This document shows, piece after piece, positions 29,000 to 38,872 of a stretch of 64,000 bases of DNA. Within the stretch, counting starts at the first letter, position 1; every line of letters begins with the position of its first letter. The position numbers and the translations under genes are program-made. A model generated the notes under the pieces. The model was not told the DNA's origin. It made no database searches and saw only the letters and a program-made list of their open reading frames with translations. The stretch spans positions 372,001 through 436,000 of the forward strand of contig NZ_JAAOJA010000001.1 of NCBI RefSeq assembly GCF_013184545.1. The letters run 5' to 3'. Source of the DNA: Pseudomonas tumuqii. Its GTDB lineage: Bacteria; Pseudomonadota; Gammaproteobacteria; Pseudomonadales; Pseudomonadaceae.

Positions 29000-30433
29000 A
29001 TGTTCGGCATAGAGGCGCTCGACCTGGCGCGAATCCAGTTCGGTTTCACCATTTCCTTCCACATCATCTTCCCGGCCATCACCATCGGCCTGGCCAGCTA
29101 CCTGGCGGTCCTGGAAGGCTTGTGGCTGAACACCCGGCAGGAGGTGTACCGCGATCTGTACCACTTCTGGGCGAAGATCTTCGCGGTCAACTTCGGCATG
29201 GGCGTGGTCTCTGGCCTGGTCATGGCCTATCAGTTCGGCACCAACTGGAGCGCCTTCTCGGATTTTGCCGGGGCGGTCACCGGGCCGCTGCTGACCTATG
29301 AGGTGCTCACCGCCTTCTTCCTCGAGGCGGGTTTTCTCGGCGTCATGCTATTCGGCTGGCAGCGCGTCGGTCCCGGCCTGCACTTCTTCGCCACCCTGAT
29401 GGTGGCCATCGGCACCCTGATTTCGACCTTCTGGATCCTCGCCTCCAACAGCTGGATGCACACTCCCCAGGGCTTCGAGATCATCGACGGGCGGGTGATT
29501 CCGGTCGACTGGTTCGCCGTGGTGTTCAATCCATCGTTCCCCTATCGCCTGGCGCATATGGCCACCGCCGCCTTCCTCGCCACGGCGTTCTTCGTCGGCG
29601 CCGCGGCGGCCTGGCACCTGCTGCGCGACCGCGACAACCCGGCGCTGCGCAAGATGCTCTCGATGGCCATGTGGATGGCCCTGCTGGTTGCGCCTATCCA
29701 GGCCATGATCGGCGACCTGCACGGCCTCAATACCCTGAAATACCAGCCGGCGAAGATCGCCGCGATCGAGGGCCACTGGCAGAACCACGGTGACGAGCCG
29801 ACCCCGCTGACCCTGTTCGGCTGGCCGGACATGCAGCGCGAAGAAACCCGCTTCAAACTGGAGATTCCGGCGCTCGGCAGCCTGATTTTGACCCACAGCC
29901 TGGACCAGCAGGTGCCGGCGCTCAAGGAGTTTGCCAAGGAGGACCGGCCCAATGCGACCATCGTGTTCTGGACCTTCCGGGTCATGGTCGGCCTCGGCGT
30001 GCTGATGATCCTCACCGGTCTCTGGGGCCTGTGGCTGCGCGCGCGCGGTCGCCTCTACCAATCGCGGGCGTTCCTGCACCTGGCGGTGTGGATGGGACCT
30101 TCGGGCATCATCGCCATGCTCGCCGGCTGGTACACCACCGAGATCGGTCGCCAGCCGTGGGTCATCCAGGGTCTGATGCGCACCGCCGATGCGTCCTCGG
30201 GGCACAGCTTCGCGCAGATGAGCCTGACCCTGGCGCTGTTCGTGGTGGTGTATTTCGCCCTGTTCGGTGCCGGGCTCGGCTACATGATGCGGCTGGTGCG
30301 CAAGGGGCCGGTCACCGATGAAGGCAAGCAAGCCACCGAGGGCGGGCCCGGACGCCAGCGCACGCCGTCGCGTCCGTTGTCCGCCGCGGATGAAGAGCCG
30401 GACGACAGCGACACCCCGAGTGGAAGGAGTTGA
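29000..30433 (+). CDS. cioA: Cyanide-insensitive terminal oxidase subunit I
   Basis: A 477-residue bd-type quinol oxidase subunit I. The N terminus LARIQFGFTISFHIIFPA carries the haem-ligand His21, and GRQPW lies before the last helices. The quinol loop is short, as in CioA rather than long-loop CydA of E. coli, so a cyanide-insensitive oxidase is the better call. The C-terminal 50 residues are charged and low-complexity. The start ATG at 29000 lies within a GTGAGGATGCTGC context. cioB follows 2 bases after the stop. Confidence 0.93.
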   Translation: MFGIEALDLARIQFGFTISFHIIFPAITIGLASYLAVLEGLWLNTRQEVYRDLYHFWAKIFAVNFGMGVVSGLVMAYQFGTNWSAFSDFAGAVTGPLLTYEVLTAFFLEAGFLGVMLFGWQRVGPGLHFFATLMVAIGTLISTFWILASNSWMHTPQGFEIIDGRVIPVDWFAVVFNPSFPYRLAHMATAAFLATAFFVGAAAAWHLLRDRDNPALRKMLSMAMWMALLVAPIQAMIGDLHGLNTLKYQPAKIAAIEGHWQNHGDEPTPLTLFGWPDMQREETRFKLEIPALGSLILTHSLDQQVPALKEFAKEDRPNATIVFWTFRVMVGLGVLMILTGLWGLWLRARGRLYQSRAFLHLAVWMGPSGIIAMLAGWYTTEIGRQPWVIQGLMRTADASSGHSFAQMSLTLALFVVVYFALFGAGLGYMMRLVRKGPVTDEGKQATEGGPGRQRTPSRPLSAADEEPDDSDTPSGRS

Positions 30434-30435
30434 AT

Positions 30436-31443
30436 ATGGGCATCGATCTTTCGTTGATCTGGGCCGCGATCATCGCCTTCGGCGTGATGATGTACGTGGT
30501 GATGGACGGTTTCGATTTAGGGATAGGCATCCTCTTCCCCTTCGTCAAGCGCAAGGGCGAGCGCGATGTGATGATGAACACCGTGGCGCCGGTCTGGGAC
30601 GGCAACGAGACCTGGCTGGTGCTCGGCGGCGCCGCGTTGTTCGGCGCCTTTCCGCTGGCCTATGCGGTGGTCTTGAGCGCGCTCTACCTGCCGCTGATCC
30701 TGATGCTGCTGGGGCTGATCTTCCGCGGCGTGGCCTTCGAGTTCCGCTTCAAGGCCAAGGCGGATAAACGCCACCTGTGGGACAAGGCCTTTATCGGCGG
30801 CTCGCTGACCGCGACCTTCTTCCAGGGCGTGGCCCTGGGCGCCTATATCGATGGCTTCGCGGTGGTGGAGCGGGTCTATGTCGGCGGCGCCTTCGCCTGG
30901 CTGACGCCGTTTTCGCTGTTCTGCGGGTTGGCGCTGATCGTCGCCTACGCCTTGCTCGGCTGCACCTGGCTGATCATGAAGACCGAGGGTCGCCTGCAGC
31001 AGCAGATGCACGACCTGGCGCGGCCACTGGTGTTCGTTGTGCTGGCGGTGACCGGCATCGTCAGCCTGTGGACGCCGCTGGCCCATGCCGAGATCGCCGC
31101 GCGCTGGTTCAGCCTGCCCAACCTGTTCTGGTTCCTTCCGGTGCCGCTGCTGGTGCTGCTGTGCACCTGGGCACTGCTGCGCGCGGTGGCCAGCAACGCC
31201 CACTATTCGCCGTTCCTGCTGACCCTGGCGCTGATCTTTCTCGGCTACAGCGGCCTGGGCATCAGCCTGTGGCCGTATATCATCCCGCCGTCGATCAGCA
31301 TCTGGGAGGCCGCTGCGCCGCCGCAGAGCCAGGGTTTCATGCTGGTCGGCGCGCTGTTCATCATCCCCTTCATCCTGGGGTACACCGCCTGGAGCTACTA
31401 CGTGTTCCGCGGCAAGGTGACCGAGGAAGACGGCTATCATTGA
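30436..31443 (+). CDS. cioB: Cyanide-insensitive terminal oxidase subunit II
   Basis: A 335-residue integral membrane protein of the CydB family with the opening LIWAAIIAFGVMMYVVMDGFDLGIGILFP and WDGNETWLV motif. It starts at ATG 30436, 2 bases after cioA, with AAGGAG at 30424-30429 inside the cioA end. It forms the heterodimer with CioA. A tiny membrane protein gene follows after 10 bases. Confidence 0.93.
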   Translation: MGIDLSLIWAAIIAFGVMMYVVMDGFDLGIGILFPFVKRKGERDVMMNTVAPVWDGNETWLVLGGAALFGAFPLAYAVVLSALYLPLILMLLGLIFRGVAFEFRFKAKADKRHLWDKAFIGGSLTATFFQGVALGAYIDGFAVVERVYVGGAFAWLTPFSLFCGLALIVAYALLGCTWLIMKTEGRLQQQMHDLARPLVFVVLAVTGIVSLWTPLAHAEIAARWFSLPNLFWFLPVPLLVLLCTWALLRAVASNAHYSPFLLTLALIFLGYSGLGISLWPYIIPPSISIWEAAAPPQSQGFMLVGALFIIPFILGYTAWSYYVFRGKVTEEDGYH

Positions 31444-31453
31444 GGTGCCCGCC

Positions 31454-31597
31454 ATGCCGGAGCAACAGGAGAAGAAACCGCTGTGGCAGCGTCTCGGCTG
31501 GCTGCTGCTGATCTGGTCCGCCAGCGTGCTGGCCCTGGGGCTGGTGGCCGGGTTGTTGCGCCTGTTCATGCAGGCGGCGGGGATGGGCACGCCCTAA
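31454..31597 (+). CDS. DUF2474 small membrane protein of the cio operon
   Basis: A 47-residue protein beginning MPEQQEKKPLWQRLGW with a single membrane helix at about 15-40. Its size, helix position and place directly after cioB match DUF2474, the counterpart of CydX, a small subunit needed for bd oxidase stability. It has GAGGTG upstream at 31443-31448. Assembly or stability function is inferred by analogy. Confidence 0.75.
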   Translation: MPEQQEKKPLWQRLGWLLLIWSASVLALGLVAGLLRLFMQAAGMGTP

Positions 31598-31633
31598 GGC
31601 TATGTACCCGTTGGATGTTGCTGGGGTCGATAG

Positions 31634-31695
31634 GTAGGGTGCGCCGTGCGCACCAATGCAGCCCGTAAGCTCTTGGTGCGCACGGTGCACCCTAC
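31634..31695. repeat. GTAGGGTGCGC inverted pair
   Basis: Arms GTAGGGTGCGCCGTGCGCAC (31634-31653) and GTGCGCACGGTGCACCCTAC (31676-31695) form a hairpin between the converging cio operon and rlmG. Confidence 0.8.
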
Positions 31696-31702
31696 GGGCC
31701 GC

Positions 31703-32827
31703 CTATTTAATTGCTTTAAGCACCACGAACTTGGGTGTGGCCGCGACCTGCTCGACGCCGCGGAACAGCCGTTTGAGTTTGGCGTGGTAGCCCAGGTGGC
31801 GGTTGCCGACTATCCATAGCTCGCCGCCGGTGACCAGGGCGGCGCGGGCCTGCTGGAACATGCGCCAGGCGAGGAAGTCGCCGACCACCTGCTGCTGGTG
31901 GAACGGCGGATTGCACAGCACCAGGTCCAGCGAGTCGGCTGGTTGCTCGGCCAGGCCGTCGCCGGCGCGGATCTCCACCGGGCGCTCGCCCAGGGCCGCG
32001 CGCCAGTTCTCCAGCGCGGATTGCACCGCCATATAGGATTCGTCGACCAAGGTCAGCTCCGCTTGCGGGCTGCCCAGCGCATAGGCGATCCCCAGCACGC
32101 CATTGCCGCAGCCGAGATCCGCTACGCGCATGCGGCTGAGGTGCTTGGGCAGATGCGGCAAGAGGGCGCGGGTGCCGATGTCGAGGTCTTCGCGGCAAAA
32201 CACATTGGCATGGTTCAACAGTTCGAGGGCCGGTTTGTCCAGGCGGTAGCGCGTGGGGTAGGGCGATACCGGCGCTGGTTTGTCTTCGGGCGTGGCCAGC
32301 AGCAGGCGCGCTTTCTTCACCGCCAGCGAGGCCTGCACCGGGCCGATGTAGCGCTCCAGCAGGTCGCCGGCCGCGCGAGGCAGGTGCTTGACCATGCCGG
32401 CGGCGATGACCTGGGCGTCGGCGGCCAACTGGCCATGCAGGCGGATCAGCTGTTCTTCCAGCAGCGCCAGGGTCTTGGGTATGCGGATCAGCACCCGGTC
32501 GAACGGACCCTGGGCCGTTGCACTGGCCGGCACGAAACTGACCGCGTCTGCCGGCAAGTGATTGCGCGCCAGGTTGGCCTGCAAACCCAGGAAACCCAGG
32601 TGCGAGTCGCCGCTGCTGGTGACCTGGGCATGGCCGGCCAGATTGGCCGCCAGGGCACCGAAGCTGTCGTTGAGTACCAGCACGCGCGCAGCCGCGGGCA
32701 AGCCCTGCGCATGCAGGTGGTTGAGCAAGTACTCGTCGGCGGCATCGAAGGCCTGCAGGGGTTCGGCCTGCTGTTCGGGCTGGCGGATCAGGTCGAGTCG
32801 GGAAAAGGGCGTAACGAATATAGGCAT
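31703..32827 (-). CDS. rlmG: 23S rRNA (guanine-1835-N2)-methyltransferase RlmG
   Basis: A 374-residue two-domain methyltransferase. The C-terminal half has the SAM motif VADLGCGNGVLG and the catalytic LCNPPFHQ, both typical of RlmG/RsmC enzymes. The N-terminal half is the degenerate copy used for RNA recognition. Total length separates it from the shorter RsmC of Pseudomonas. It stands alone between repeat elements. Confidence 0.88.
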   Translation of the reverse strand: MPIFVTPFSRLDLIRQPEQQAEPLQAFDAADEYLLNHLHAQGLPAAARVLVLNDSFGALAANLAGHAQVTSSGDSHLGFLGLQANLARNHLPADAVSFVPASATAQGPFDRVLIRIPKTLALLEEQLIRLHGQLAADAQVIAAGMVKHLPRAAGDLLERYIGPVQASLAVKKARLLLATPEDKPAPVSPYPTRYRLDKPALELLNHANVFCREDLDIGTRALLPHLPKHLSRMRVADLGCGNGVLGIAYALGSPQAELTLVDESYMAVQSALENWRAALGERPVEIRAGDGLAEQPADSLDLVLCNPPFHQQQVVGDFLAWRMFQQARAALVTGGELWIVGNRHLGYHAKLKRLFRGVEQVAATPKFVVLKAIK

Positions 32828-32872
32828 ATAGACTGCTGGTGTTTGTTGAGGGCGCTTTGCGCGACACTGTGA

Positions 32873-33012
32873 CAGGCCGTTGAAAAACTACTGCGTTCGG
32901 CTATGCCGCGTTGAAGTTAGCCTCGGACTGCTCATGTACAACTCGTACACTCCGCGTCCTCGGCTAACTTCGCCCTGCCTAGCCTTCGCTCGCTACGTTT
33001 TTTAACGGCCTG
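32873..33012. repeat. 140-base inverted-repeat element (MITE-like)
   Basis: Ends CAGGCCGTTGAAAAAC (32873-32888) and GTTTTTTAACGGCCTG (32997-33012) are complementary apart from small differences. Inner arms also pair: GTTAGCCTCGG with CCTCGGCTAAC, and GAAAAACTACTG with the CGCTACGTTTTT side. The element fills most of the space between rlmG and fpr. No coding capacity was seen. Confidence 0.7.
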
Positions 33013-33044
33013 CCAGATCTTCGGCGCAGCAGAGGGAGTGAAGT

Positions 33045-33821
33045 ATGACCGCCAGCGAAGACAAGTTCACCCGGCAGATCTTGAGTGACGTGCATGTGTG
33101 GTCGCCGAGCCTGTTCAGCCTGCGTTGTTCGCGGGACTCCGGGTTTCGCTTCCGCGCCGGACAGTTCGCCCGCCTCGGCGTGCAGAAGGCCGACGGCACT
33201 GTGGTCTGGCGTGCCTATTCGATGGTGTCGGCGCCGCATGACGAGTTTCTCGAATTTTTCTCCATCGTCGTGCCCGGCGGCGAGTTCACCTCCGAGCTGA
33301 GCCGACTCAAGGCCGGCGACAGCTTGCTGGTAGACAAGCAGGCCTTCGGATTTCTCACGCTCGAGCGTTTCATCGATGGCCGCGATCTCTGGCTGCTGGC
33401 CAGCGGCACCGGCCTGGCGCCCTTTCTGTCGATCCTCCAGGACTTCGAGGTCTGGCAGCGGTTCCAGCGCATCGTCCTGGTCTACAGTGCGCGCACCGCC
33501 GGCGAACTGGCCTATCAGCCGATGATTCACGGCCTCAAAGACCTCGAGCACCTGGCCGAGTATGCCGACAAGCTGACCTATCTGCCGCTGGTGACCCGCG
33601 AACAGGCGCCGGGCTGTCTGCACGGGCGCATCACCACGCTGCTGACCAGCGGCGAACTGGAGCGCGCCGCCGGCCTGAGCCTGAAGCCCGAGCACTCGCG
33701 GCTGATGCTCTGTGGCAATCCGCAGATGATCGACGACACGCGAAAATTGCTGAAACAGCGCGACCTGCAACTGAGCCTGACCCGTCGGCCGGGTCAGGTG
33801 GCGGTCGAGAACTATTGGTGA
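33045..33821 (+). CDS. fpr: Ferredoxin--NADP+ reductase
   Basis: A 258-residue flavoprotein of the short bacterial FNR class. The FAD motif RAYSMVSAP, the GTGLAPF nucleotide-binding turn, CGNPQMIDDT and the C-terminal VENYW are all as in Pseudomonas Fpr, which reduces ferredoxin or flavodoxin with NADPH and is linked to oxidative-stress response. It starts at ATG 33045 after AGGGAG. Confidence 0.93.
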   Translation: MTASEDKFTRQILSDVHVWSPSLFSLRCSRDSGFRFRAGQFARLGVQKADGTVVWRAYSMVSAPHDEFLEFFSIVVPGGEFTSELSRLKAGDSLLVDKQAFGFLTLERFIDGRDLWLLASGTGLAPFLSILQDFEVWQRFQRIVLVYSARTAGELAYQPMIHGLKDLEHLAEYADKLTYLPLVTREQAPGCLHGRITTLLTSGELERAAGLSLKPEHSRLMLCGNPQMIDDTRKLLKQRDLQLSLTRRPGQVAVENYW

Positions 33822-33879
33822 TTGCGGCGAGTGACACCCTGCGGATTGCGGGTGGCACCAGCCTGGGCGCTGTTCCGCT

Positions 33880-34293
33880 CTATTCCTTGCTTTGCTGGGC
33901 CTTGAGCAGGTCGCGAATTTCCGTCAGCAAGGTTTCTTCCGGGCTCGGCGCCGGCGGCAGGGTAGGGGCTACGGCTTCCTCGCGCTTGAGCTTGTTGATC
34001 ACCTTGACGGCCATGAAGATGGCGAAGGCAACGATCAGGAAGTCCAGCAGGGTCTGGATAAACTTGCCGTAGCTGAGGATCACTGCCGGCAGGTCGCCCT
34101 CGGCAGCCTTGAGGGTAATCGCCAGGTCGGTGAAATCGACGCCGCCGATCAGCAGGCCGATAGGCGGCATGATCACGTCGCCGACGAAGGACGAGACAAT
34201 CTTGCCGAAGGCCGCACCGATGATGATGCCCACGGCCATGTCGACCACATTGCCCTTGACGGCGAAGGCCTTGAATTCGCTGACGATGCTCAT
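33880..34293 (-). CDS. mscL: Large-conductance mechanosensitive channel MscL
   Basis: A 137-residue channel subunit with the N-terminal amphipathic helix ([35 protein letters not shown]), two membrane helices (about 15-45 and 72-100) and a charged C-terminal helix ([10 protein letters not shown]). It is the pentameric osmotic safety valve of the inner membrane. A normal length and all key motifs are present. Confidence 0.96.
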   Translation of the reverse strand: MSIVSEFKAFAVKGNVVDMAVGIIIGAAFGKIVSSFVGDVIMPPIGLLIGGVDFTDLAITLKAAEGDLPAVILSYGKFIQTLLDFLIVAFAIFMAVKVINKLKREEAVAPTLPPAPSPEETLLTEIRDLLKAQQSKE

Positions 34294-34377
34294 GTGTAAC
34301 TCCCTGATTTAGATGATGTGCAGAGTGTAATGCAGCGCGCGGCAGTTGCCAGGCGCGCGCTCCGAAGTTGTGCCGGT

Positions 34378-34527
34378 TCAGTAGGGAAAGCGAAGCTCGG
34401 GCAGCGTCTCGAAGCCTGCTTTGGCGAACAGATAACCCTGGAACAACTCCACGCCCATGTCGCGCAGCGCATCGAGTTCGCCTGTGCTTTCAATGCCCTC
34501 GGCGATCACGCTGACCTGCCAGTTCGC
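34378..34527 (-). pseudogene. C-terminal remnant of an EAL-domain phosphodiesterase
   Basis: About 48 residues (NWQVSVIAEGIESTGELDAL... ending LPELRFPY) match the end of an EAL domain, including the VIAEGIE strand and the FQGYLFAKA segment. The upstream part of the frame is unrelated, and the rest of the EAL domain, including the EAL motif, is missing. It is a gene fragment without plausible activity, between mscL and two YdcH-like genes. Confidence 0.7.
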
Positions 34528-34598
34528 CAGTAGTCTAGGATTTCGGTGTGAAGCAACCAGCTGAGCTAGTCTGATAGATACATTTGGAGGGTGCCGCC

Positions 34599-34847
34599 AT
34601 GCCATTGCAATATCATCCACTCAGCCGTGAGTTTCCGCAGTTTGAAGCACAAATGCGCACCTTGTTGCAGGTTGATGGCCATTTCGCCCGCTTGGTCGAG
34701 GAATACGATCAGTTGGATAAACGCATCTATGCCGTGATGGATGGCCGGGTGGCGATGGACGAGTTGCAACTGCAGGGCCTGAAGATGCAACGGGTCACCC
34801 TCAAGGACGAAATCGAGACCCTGCTGCGCAACGGTGCGGTCGGTTGA
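34599..34847 (+). CDS. YdcH family (DUF465) small protein
   Basis: An 82-residue helical-hairpin protein starting MPLQYHPLSREFP with the family pattern of an aromatic-rich N terminus, EYDQLDKRIYAV and KMQRVTLKDEIETLL. YdcH proteins form dimeric coiled-coil hairpins of unknown function. ATG 34599 follows TTGGAGGG. A second family member starts 67 bases downstream. Confidence 0.82.
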   Translation: MPLQYHPLSREFPQFEAQMRTLLQVDGHFARLVEEYDQLDKRIYAVMDGRVAMDELQLQGLKMQRVTLKDEIETLLRNGAVG

Positions 34848-34913
34848 TCCGGGTCAAGGGGCGCGCCGCTGCAGGGGAATATGCTGTGCACAGTCATTCC
34901 CTGGAGTATCAGC

Positions 34914-35183
34914 ATGCATATCGACCATCATCCCCTGGTTCATGATTTCCCCGAGCAGCGTGCCGAGTTGCACGATTTGCGTCAGACCGACCCGGACTTC
35001 GCCCGTCTGGCCGATGAATACGAGGCGCTGGATAAGCGCATTTGCCGCGTCGAAGATGGCGTCGAGCTATTGGCCGACGACGCCTTGGCTTTATTGAAGC
35101 GCGAGCGCGTTGACCTCAAGGACCAGGTGGCCAAGCGCCTCGCACCGCCTGCCGCTCAGTGCTGCGGTTGCTGCAAGGGCTGA
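34914..35183 (+). CDS. YdcH family (DUF465) small protein, second copy
   Basis: An 89-residue paralogue of the preceding protein (MHIDHHPLVHDFPEQ, DEYEALDKRICRVEDG, KRERVDLKDQVAKRL) with a distinct Cys-rich tail (CCGCCKG) that could bind a metal or form disulfides. The tail is absent from the first copy. ATG 34914 is chosen from the family N terminus; CCCTGGAGTATC lies before it. Confidence 0.82.
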   Translation: MHIDHHPLVHDFPEQRAELHDLRQTDPDFARLADEYEALDKRICRVEDGVELLADDALALLKRERVDLKDQVAKRLAPPAAQCCGCCKG

Positions 35184-35184
35184 G

Positions 35185-35260
35185 AGCGCGCCTTGTTTCG
35201 CTCGCCCGACGGAGCTCTTGCGACGGCGCTCGATATGTTCCCAACCTCTGATCCGGCTCC
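35185..35260. repeat. Repeat copy G1 (decayed)
   Basis: The stretch ending GGCGCTCGATATGTTCCC and AACCTCTGATCC matches, in reverse complement, the left end of the element at 39310-39487 in about 26 of 30 positions. The rest is diverged. Confidence 0.6.
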
Positions 35261-35314
35261 CGATAGACGGCCGGGAAAGGCTATGATGCGGGCTTTCGTT
35301 CAGGGAGTCCGCCC

Positions 35315-36679
35315 ATGGCCAAGGCCAAGCGCATGTATGGCTGCACCGAGTGTGGCGCCACCTTTCCCAAGTGGGCCGGGCAATGCGGCGAATGCGGCAG
35401 CTGGAACACCCTGACCGAAACCATGATCGAAGCCCATGCGGTTGCACCCAGCGGACGCAGTGGCTGGACGGGGCAGCAGGCACAGCTGAAAACCCTGGCA
35501 GAGGTCAGTGTCGAGGAGATGCCGCGATTTTCCACCGCCTCCGGTGAACTGGACCGGGTGCTCGGTGGCGGTCTGGTCGACGGCTCGGTGGTGCTGATCG
35601 GCGGCGATCCGGGGATCGGCAAGTCGACCATCCTGCTGCAGACCCTGTGCAATATCGCCACGCGCTTTCCCGCCCTCTATGTCACCGGCGAGGAATCCCA
35701 GCAGCAGGTGGCCATGCGCGCCCGTCGCCTGGGCCTGCCGGAAGACAAGCTCAAGGTCATGACCGAAACCTGCATCGAAAGCATCATCGCCACCGCGCGC
35801 CTGGAAAAGCCCAAGGTGATGGTGATCGACTCGATCCAGACCATTTTCACCGAGCAATTGCAGTCGGCTCCCGGCGGCGTGTCCCAGGTGCGCGAGAGTG
35901 CGGCCCTGCTGGTGCGTTATGCCAAGCAGAGCGGCACGGCGATCTTCCTGGTCGGCCACGTCACCAAGGATGGTTCGCTGGCCGGCCCGCGGGTGCTCGA
36001 GCATATGGTCGATACGGTGCTGTATTTCGAGGGCGAGTCCGATGGCCGCCTGCGCCTGCTGCGCGCGGTGAAGAACCGCTTCGGCGCGATCAACGAGCTG
36101 GGCGTGTTCGGCATGACCGACAAGGGCCTCAAGGAAGTCACCAACCCGTCAGCAATCTTCCTCACCCGCGCCCAGGAAGAAGTGCCGGGCAGCGTGGTGA
36201 TGGCCACCTGGGAAGGCACCCGGCCGATGCTGGTGGAGGTGCAGGCGCTGGTCGACACCAGTCATATGGCCAACCCACGCCGCGTCACCCTGGGCCTGGA
36301 TCAGAACCGTCTGGCCATGCTCCTGGCCGTGCTGCACCGCCACGGCGGCATCCCCACCCATGACCAGGACGTGTTCCTCAACGTGGTCGGCGGGGTCAAG
36401 GTATTGGAAACCGCCTCCGACCTGGCGCTGATGGCGGCGGTGATCTCCAGCCTGCGCAACAGGCCGCTGGCCCATGACTTGCTGGTGTTCGGCGAGGTTG
36501 GTCTGTCCGGCGAGGTGCGCCCGGTACCAAGCGGTCAGGAGCGCCTGAAGGAAGCCGCCAAGCATGGTTTCAAACGCGCCATCGTGCCCAAGGGCAACGC
36601 CCCCAAGGAAGCGCCGGCAGGCTTGCAGGTGATTGCGGTAACTCGCCTGGAGCAGGCGCTCGATGCGCTATTCGACTAG
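35315..36679 (+). CDS. radA: DNA repair protein RadA
   Basis: A 454-residue RecA-like helicase of recombinational repair. It has an N-terminal C4 zinc finger (Cys10, Cys13, Cys24, Cys27), Walker A GGDPGIGKST, the RadA-specific KNRFG motif and a C-terminal Lon-protease-like domain. Full length, with all motifs intact. The ATG at 35315 has AGGGAG upstream. Confidence 0.96.
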   Translation: MAKAKRMYGCTECGATFPKWAGQCGECGSWNTLTETMIEAHAVAPSGRSGWTGQQAQLKTLAEVSVEEMPRFSTASGELDRVLGGGLVDGSVVLIGGDPGIGKSTILLQTLCNIATRFPALYVTGEESQQQVAMRARRLGLPEDKLKVMTETCIESIIATARLEKPKVMVIDSIQTIFTEQLQSAPGGVSQVRESAALLVRYAKQSGTAIFLVGHVTKDGSLAGPRVLEHMVDTVLYFEGESDGRLRLLRAVKNRFGAINELGVFGMTDKGLKEVTNPSAIFLTRAQEEVPGSVVMATWEGTRPMLVEVQALVDTSHMANPRRVTLGLDQNRLAMLLAVLHRHGGIPTHDQDVFLNVVGGVKVLETASDLALMAAVISSLRNRPLAHDLLVFGEVGLSGEVRPVPSGQERLKEAAKHGFKRAIVPKGNAPKEAPAGLQVIAVTRLEQALDALFD

Positions 36680-36698
36680 AACTGCGTAGGAAGGGCAG

Positions 36699-37070
36699 TC
36701 AGTCGCCTTCGCCCAGCGCTGCCAGTTCGCGCTCCAGCAGGGTTTCATCGCCGAGGTTGAGCTCCACCAGGCGCCGCAGGTGGCTGATCGAGTCGAGGTC
36801 GATATGCCGGCAGACGAAGCCGAGCAGCTCGCCATGGGTGCGCGTCAGGACCACTTCCATCTGCACGCAGGCGTCCTCGGCGAGCTGGATGCTGACGTTG
36901 AAGGGGTGATTGGGGTCGCCATTCCACTGCGGCGGACGTTTGACCAGCAGCCCCTTGAGCGATACGTCATGCAGCTCGACAGTCCAGCGCCGCTCACCCT
37001 GAATGATCTCGGTGGGGGCATCGAAAGCGATGCGCTGAAAGCGTCTACGCTCGTTGCTCGTGTCGCTCAT
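36699..37070 (-). CDS. mapZ: PilZ-domain c-di-GMP receptor MapZ
   Basis: A 123-residue single-domain PilZ protein. The c-di-GMP motif RRRFQR is at residues 8-13 and DVSLKG at about 34-39. It resembles, from memory, P. aeruginosa PA4608 (MapZ), including the C terminus [21 protein letters not shown]; MapZ binds c-di-GMP and inhibits the chemotaxis methyltransferase CheR1. It converges with radA, as in P. aeruginosa. Confidence 0.88.
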   Translation of the reverse strand: MSDTSNERRRFQRIAFDAPTEIIQGERRWTVELHDVSLKGLLVKRPPQWNGDPNHPFNVSIQLAEDACVQMEVVLTRTHGELLGFVCRHIDLDSISHLRRLVELNLGDETLLERELAALGEGD

Positions 37071-37224
37071 GCAAAAACTCCTGTGCGGTTTTGTCCACTA
37101 TAGCCAAGGCTGCTACGGCGGGCTTGGCTTTATGCGGCGCATCCGGTGCATAAGGCCCAATGCCTGGCCGGGAGGTCAGGGTGATTATCAATCGCCAGCA
37201 GCCAGGCGCTTGTTGCTGCGCCAG

Positions 37225-37250
37225 TAAAAAGCCCGCCAAGTGGCGGGCTT
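37225..37250 (-). terminator. Rho-independent terminator of glyA
   Basis: On the minus strand AAGCCCGCCACTTGGCGGGC forms a GC-rich hairpin followed by a run of T. It lies 21 bases after the glyA stop. Confidence 0.85.
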
Positions 37251-37270
37251 CTGCGTTCTGCGGTTGCAGC

Positions 37271-38524
<1,254 letters not shown>

Positions 38525-38658
38525 GGCAAATCCCCTGAGAAAATCAGCTGGGCGGTAGAAAGAGGGGGCGAATTCTACCCCATCTCGGCTAAGCAGGGGT
38601 ATGCAGCGCAGTCATGTGGCGGACAAGTGGGGTTCATGCACAAGGCAGCTTGCAGTTT

Positions 38659-38739
38659 CGTAGCCCAGACAAGCACCAGGGCAATCCGCGAGCTTTTGCC
38701 GCCAGCAACTGCATCCCCGGATTGCATTCGGGCTTCGGA
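38659..38739. repeat. Decayed GTAGCCC repeat
   Basis: GTAGCCCAGACAAG at the left and CCCCGGATTGCATTCGGGCT at the right recall the hairpin at 3165-3232 but with several mismatches. It lies in the 344-base gap between glyA and the DUF6482 gene; I see no gene there. Confidence 0.5.
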
Positions 38740-38810
38740 ACTGCGACCCATTATCTCGAACAATCCGCACTCCGTAGGGAGTCACTCGCCGCAGGCAGTG
38801 CACCTTGGTT

Positions 38811-38872
38811 TGAACGCGCCTTGCCGTGAACGCCTGGAGACGGCCTCGCTACGGCGCTCGATTGTTTCTCAA
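38811..38872. repeat. Repeat copy G2 (decayed)
   Basis: GCGCCTTGCCGTGAACGCCT, then GGCCTCGCTACGGCGCTCG, closely match the reverse complement of the left arm of the element at 39310-39487. It ends at the stop of the DUF6482 gene. Confidence 0.65.

Noticed and set aside
38580..38868. Short open frames between glyA and the DUF6482 gene
   Set aside because: The region consists of decayed repeats; the frames do not look like proteins.
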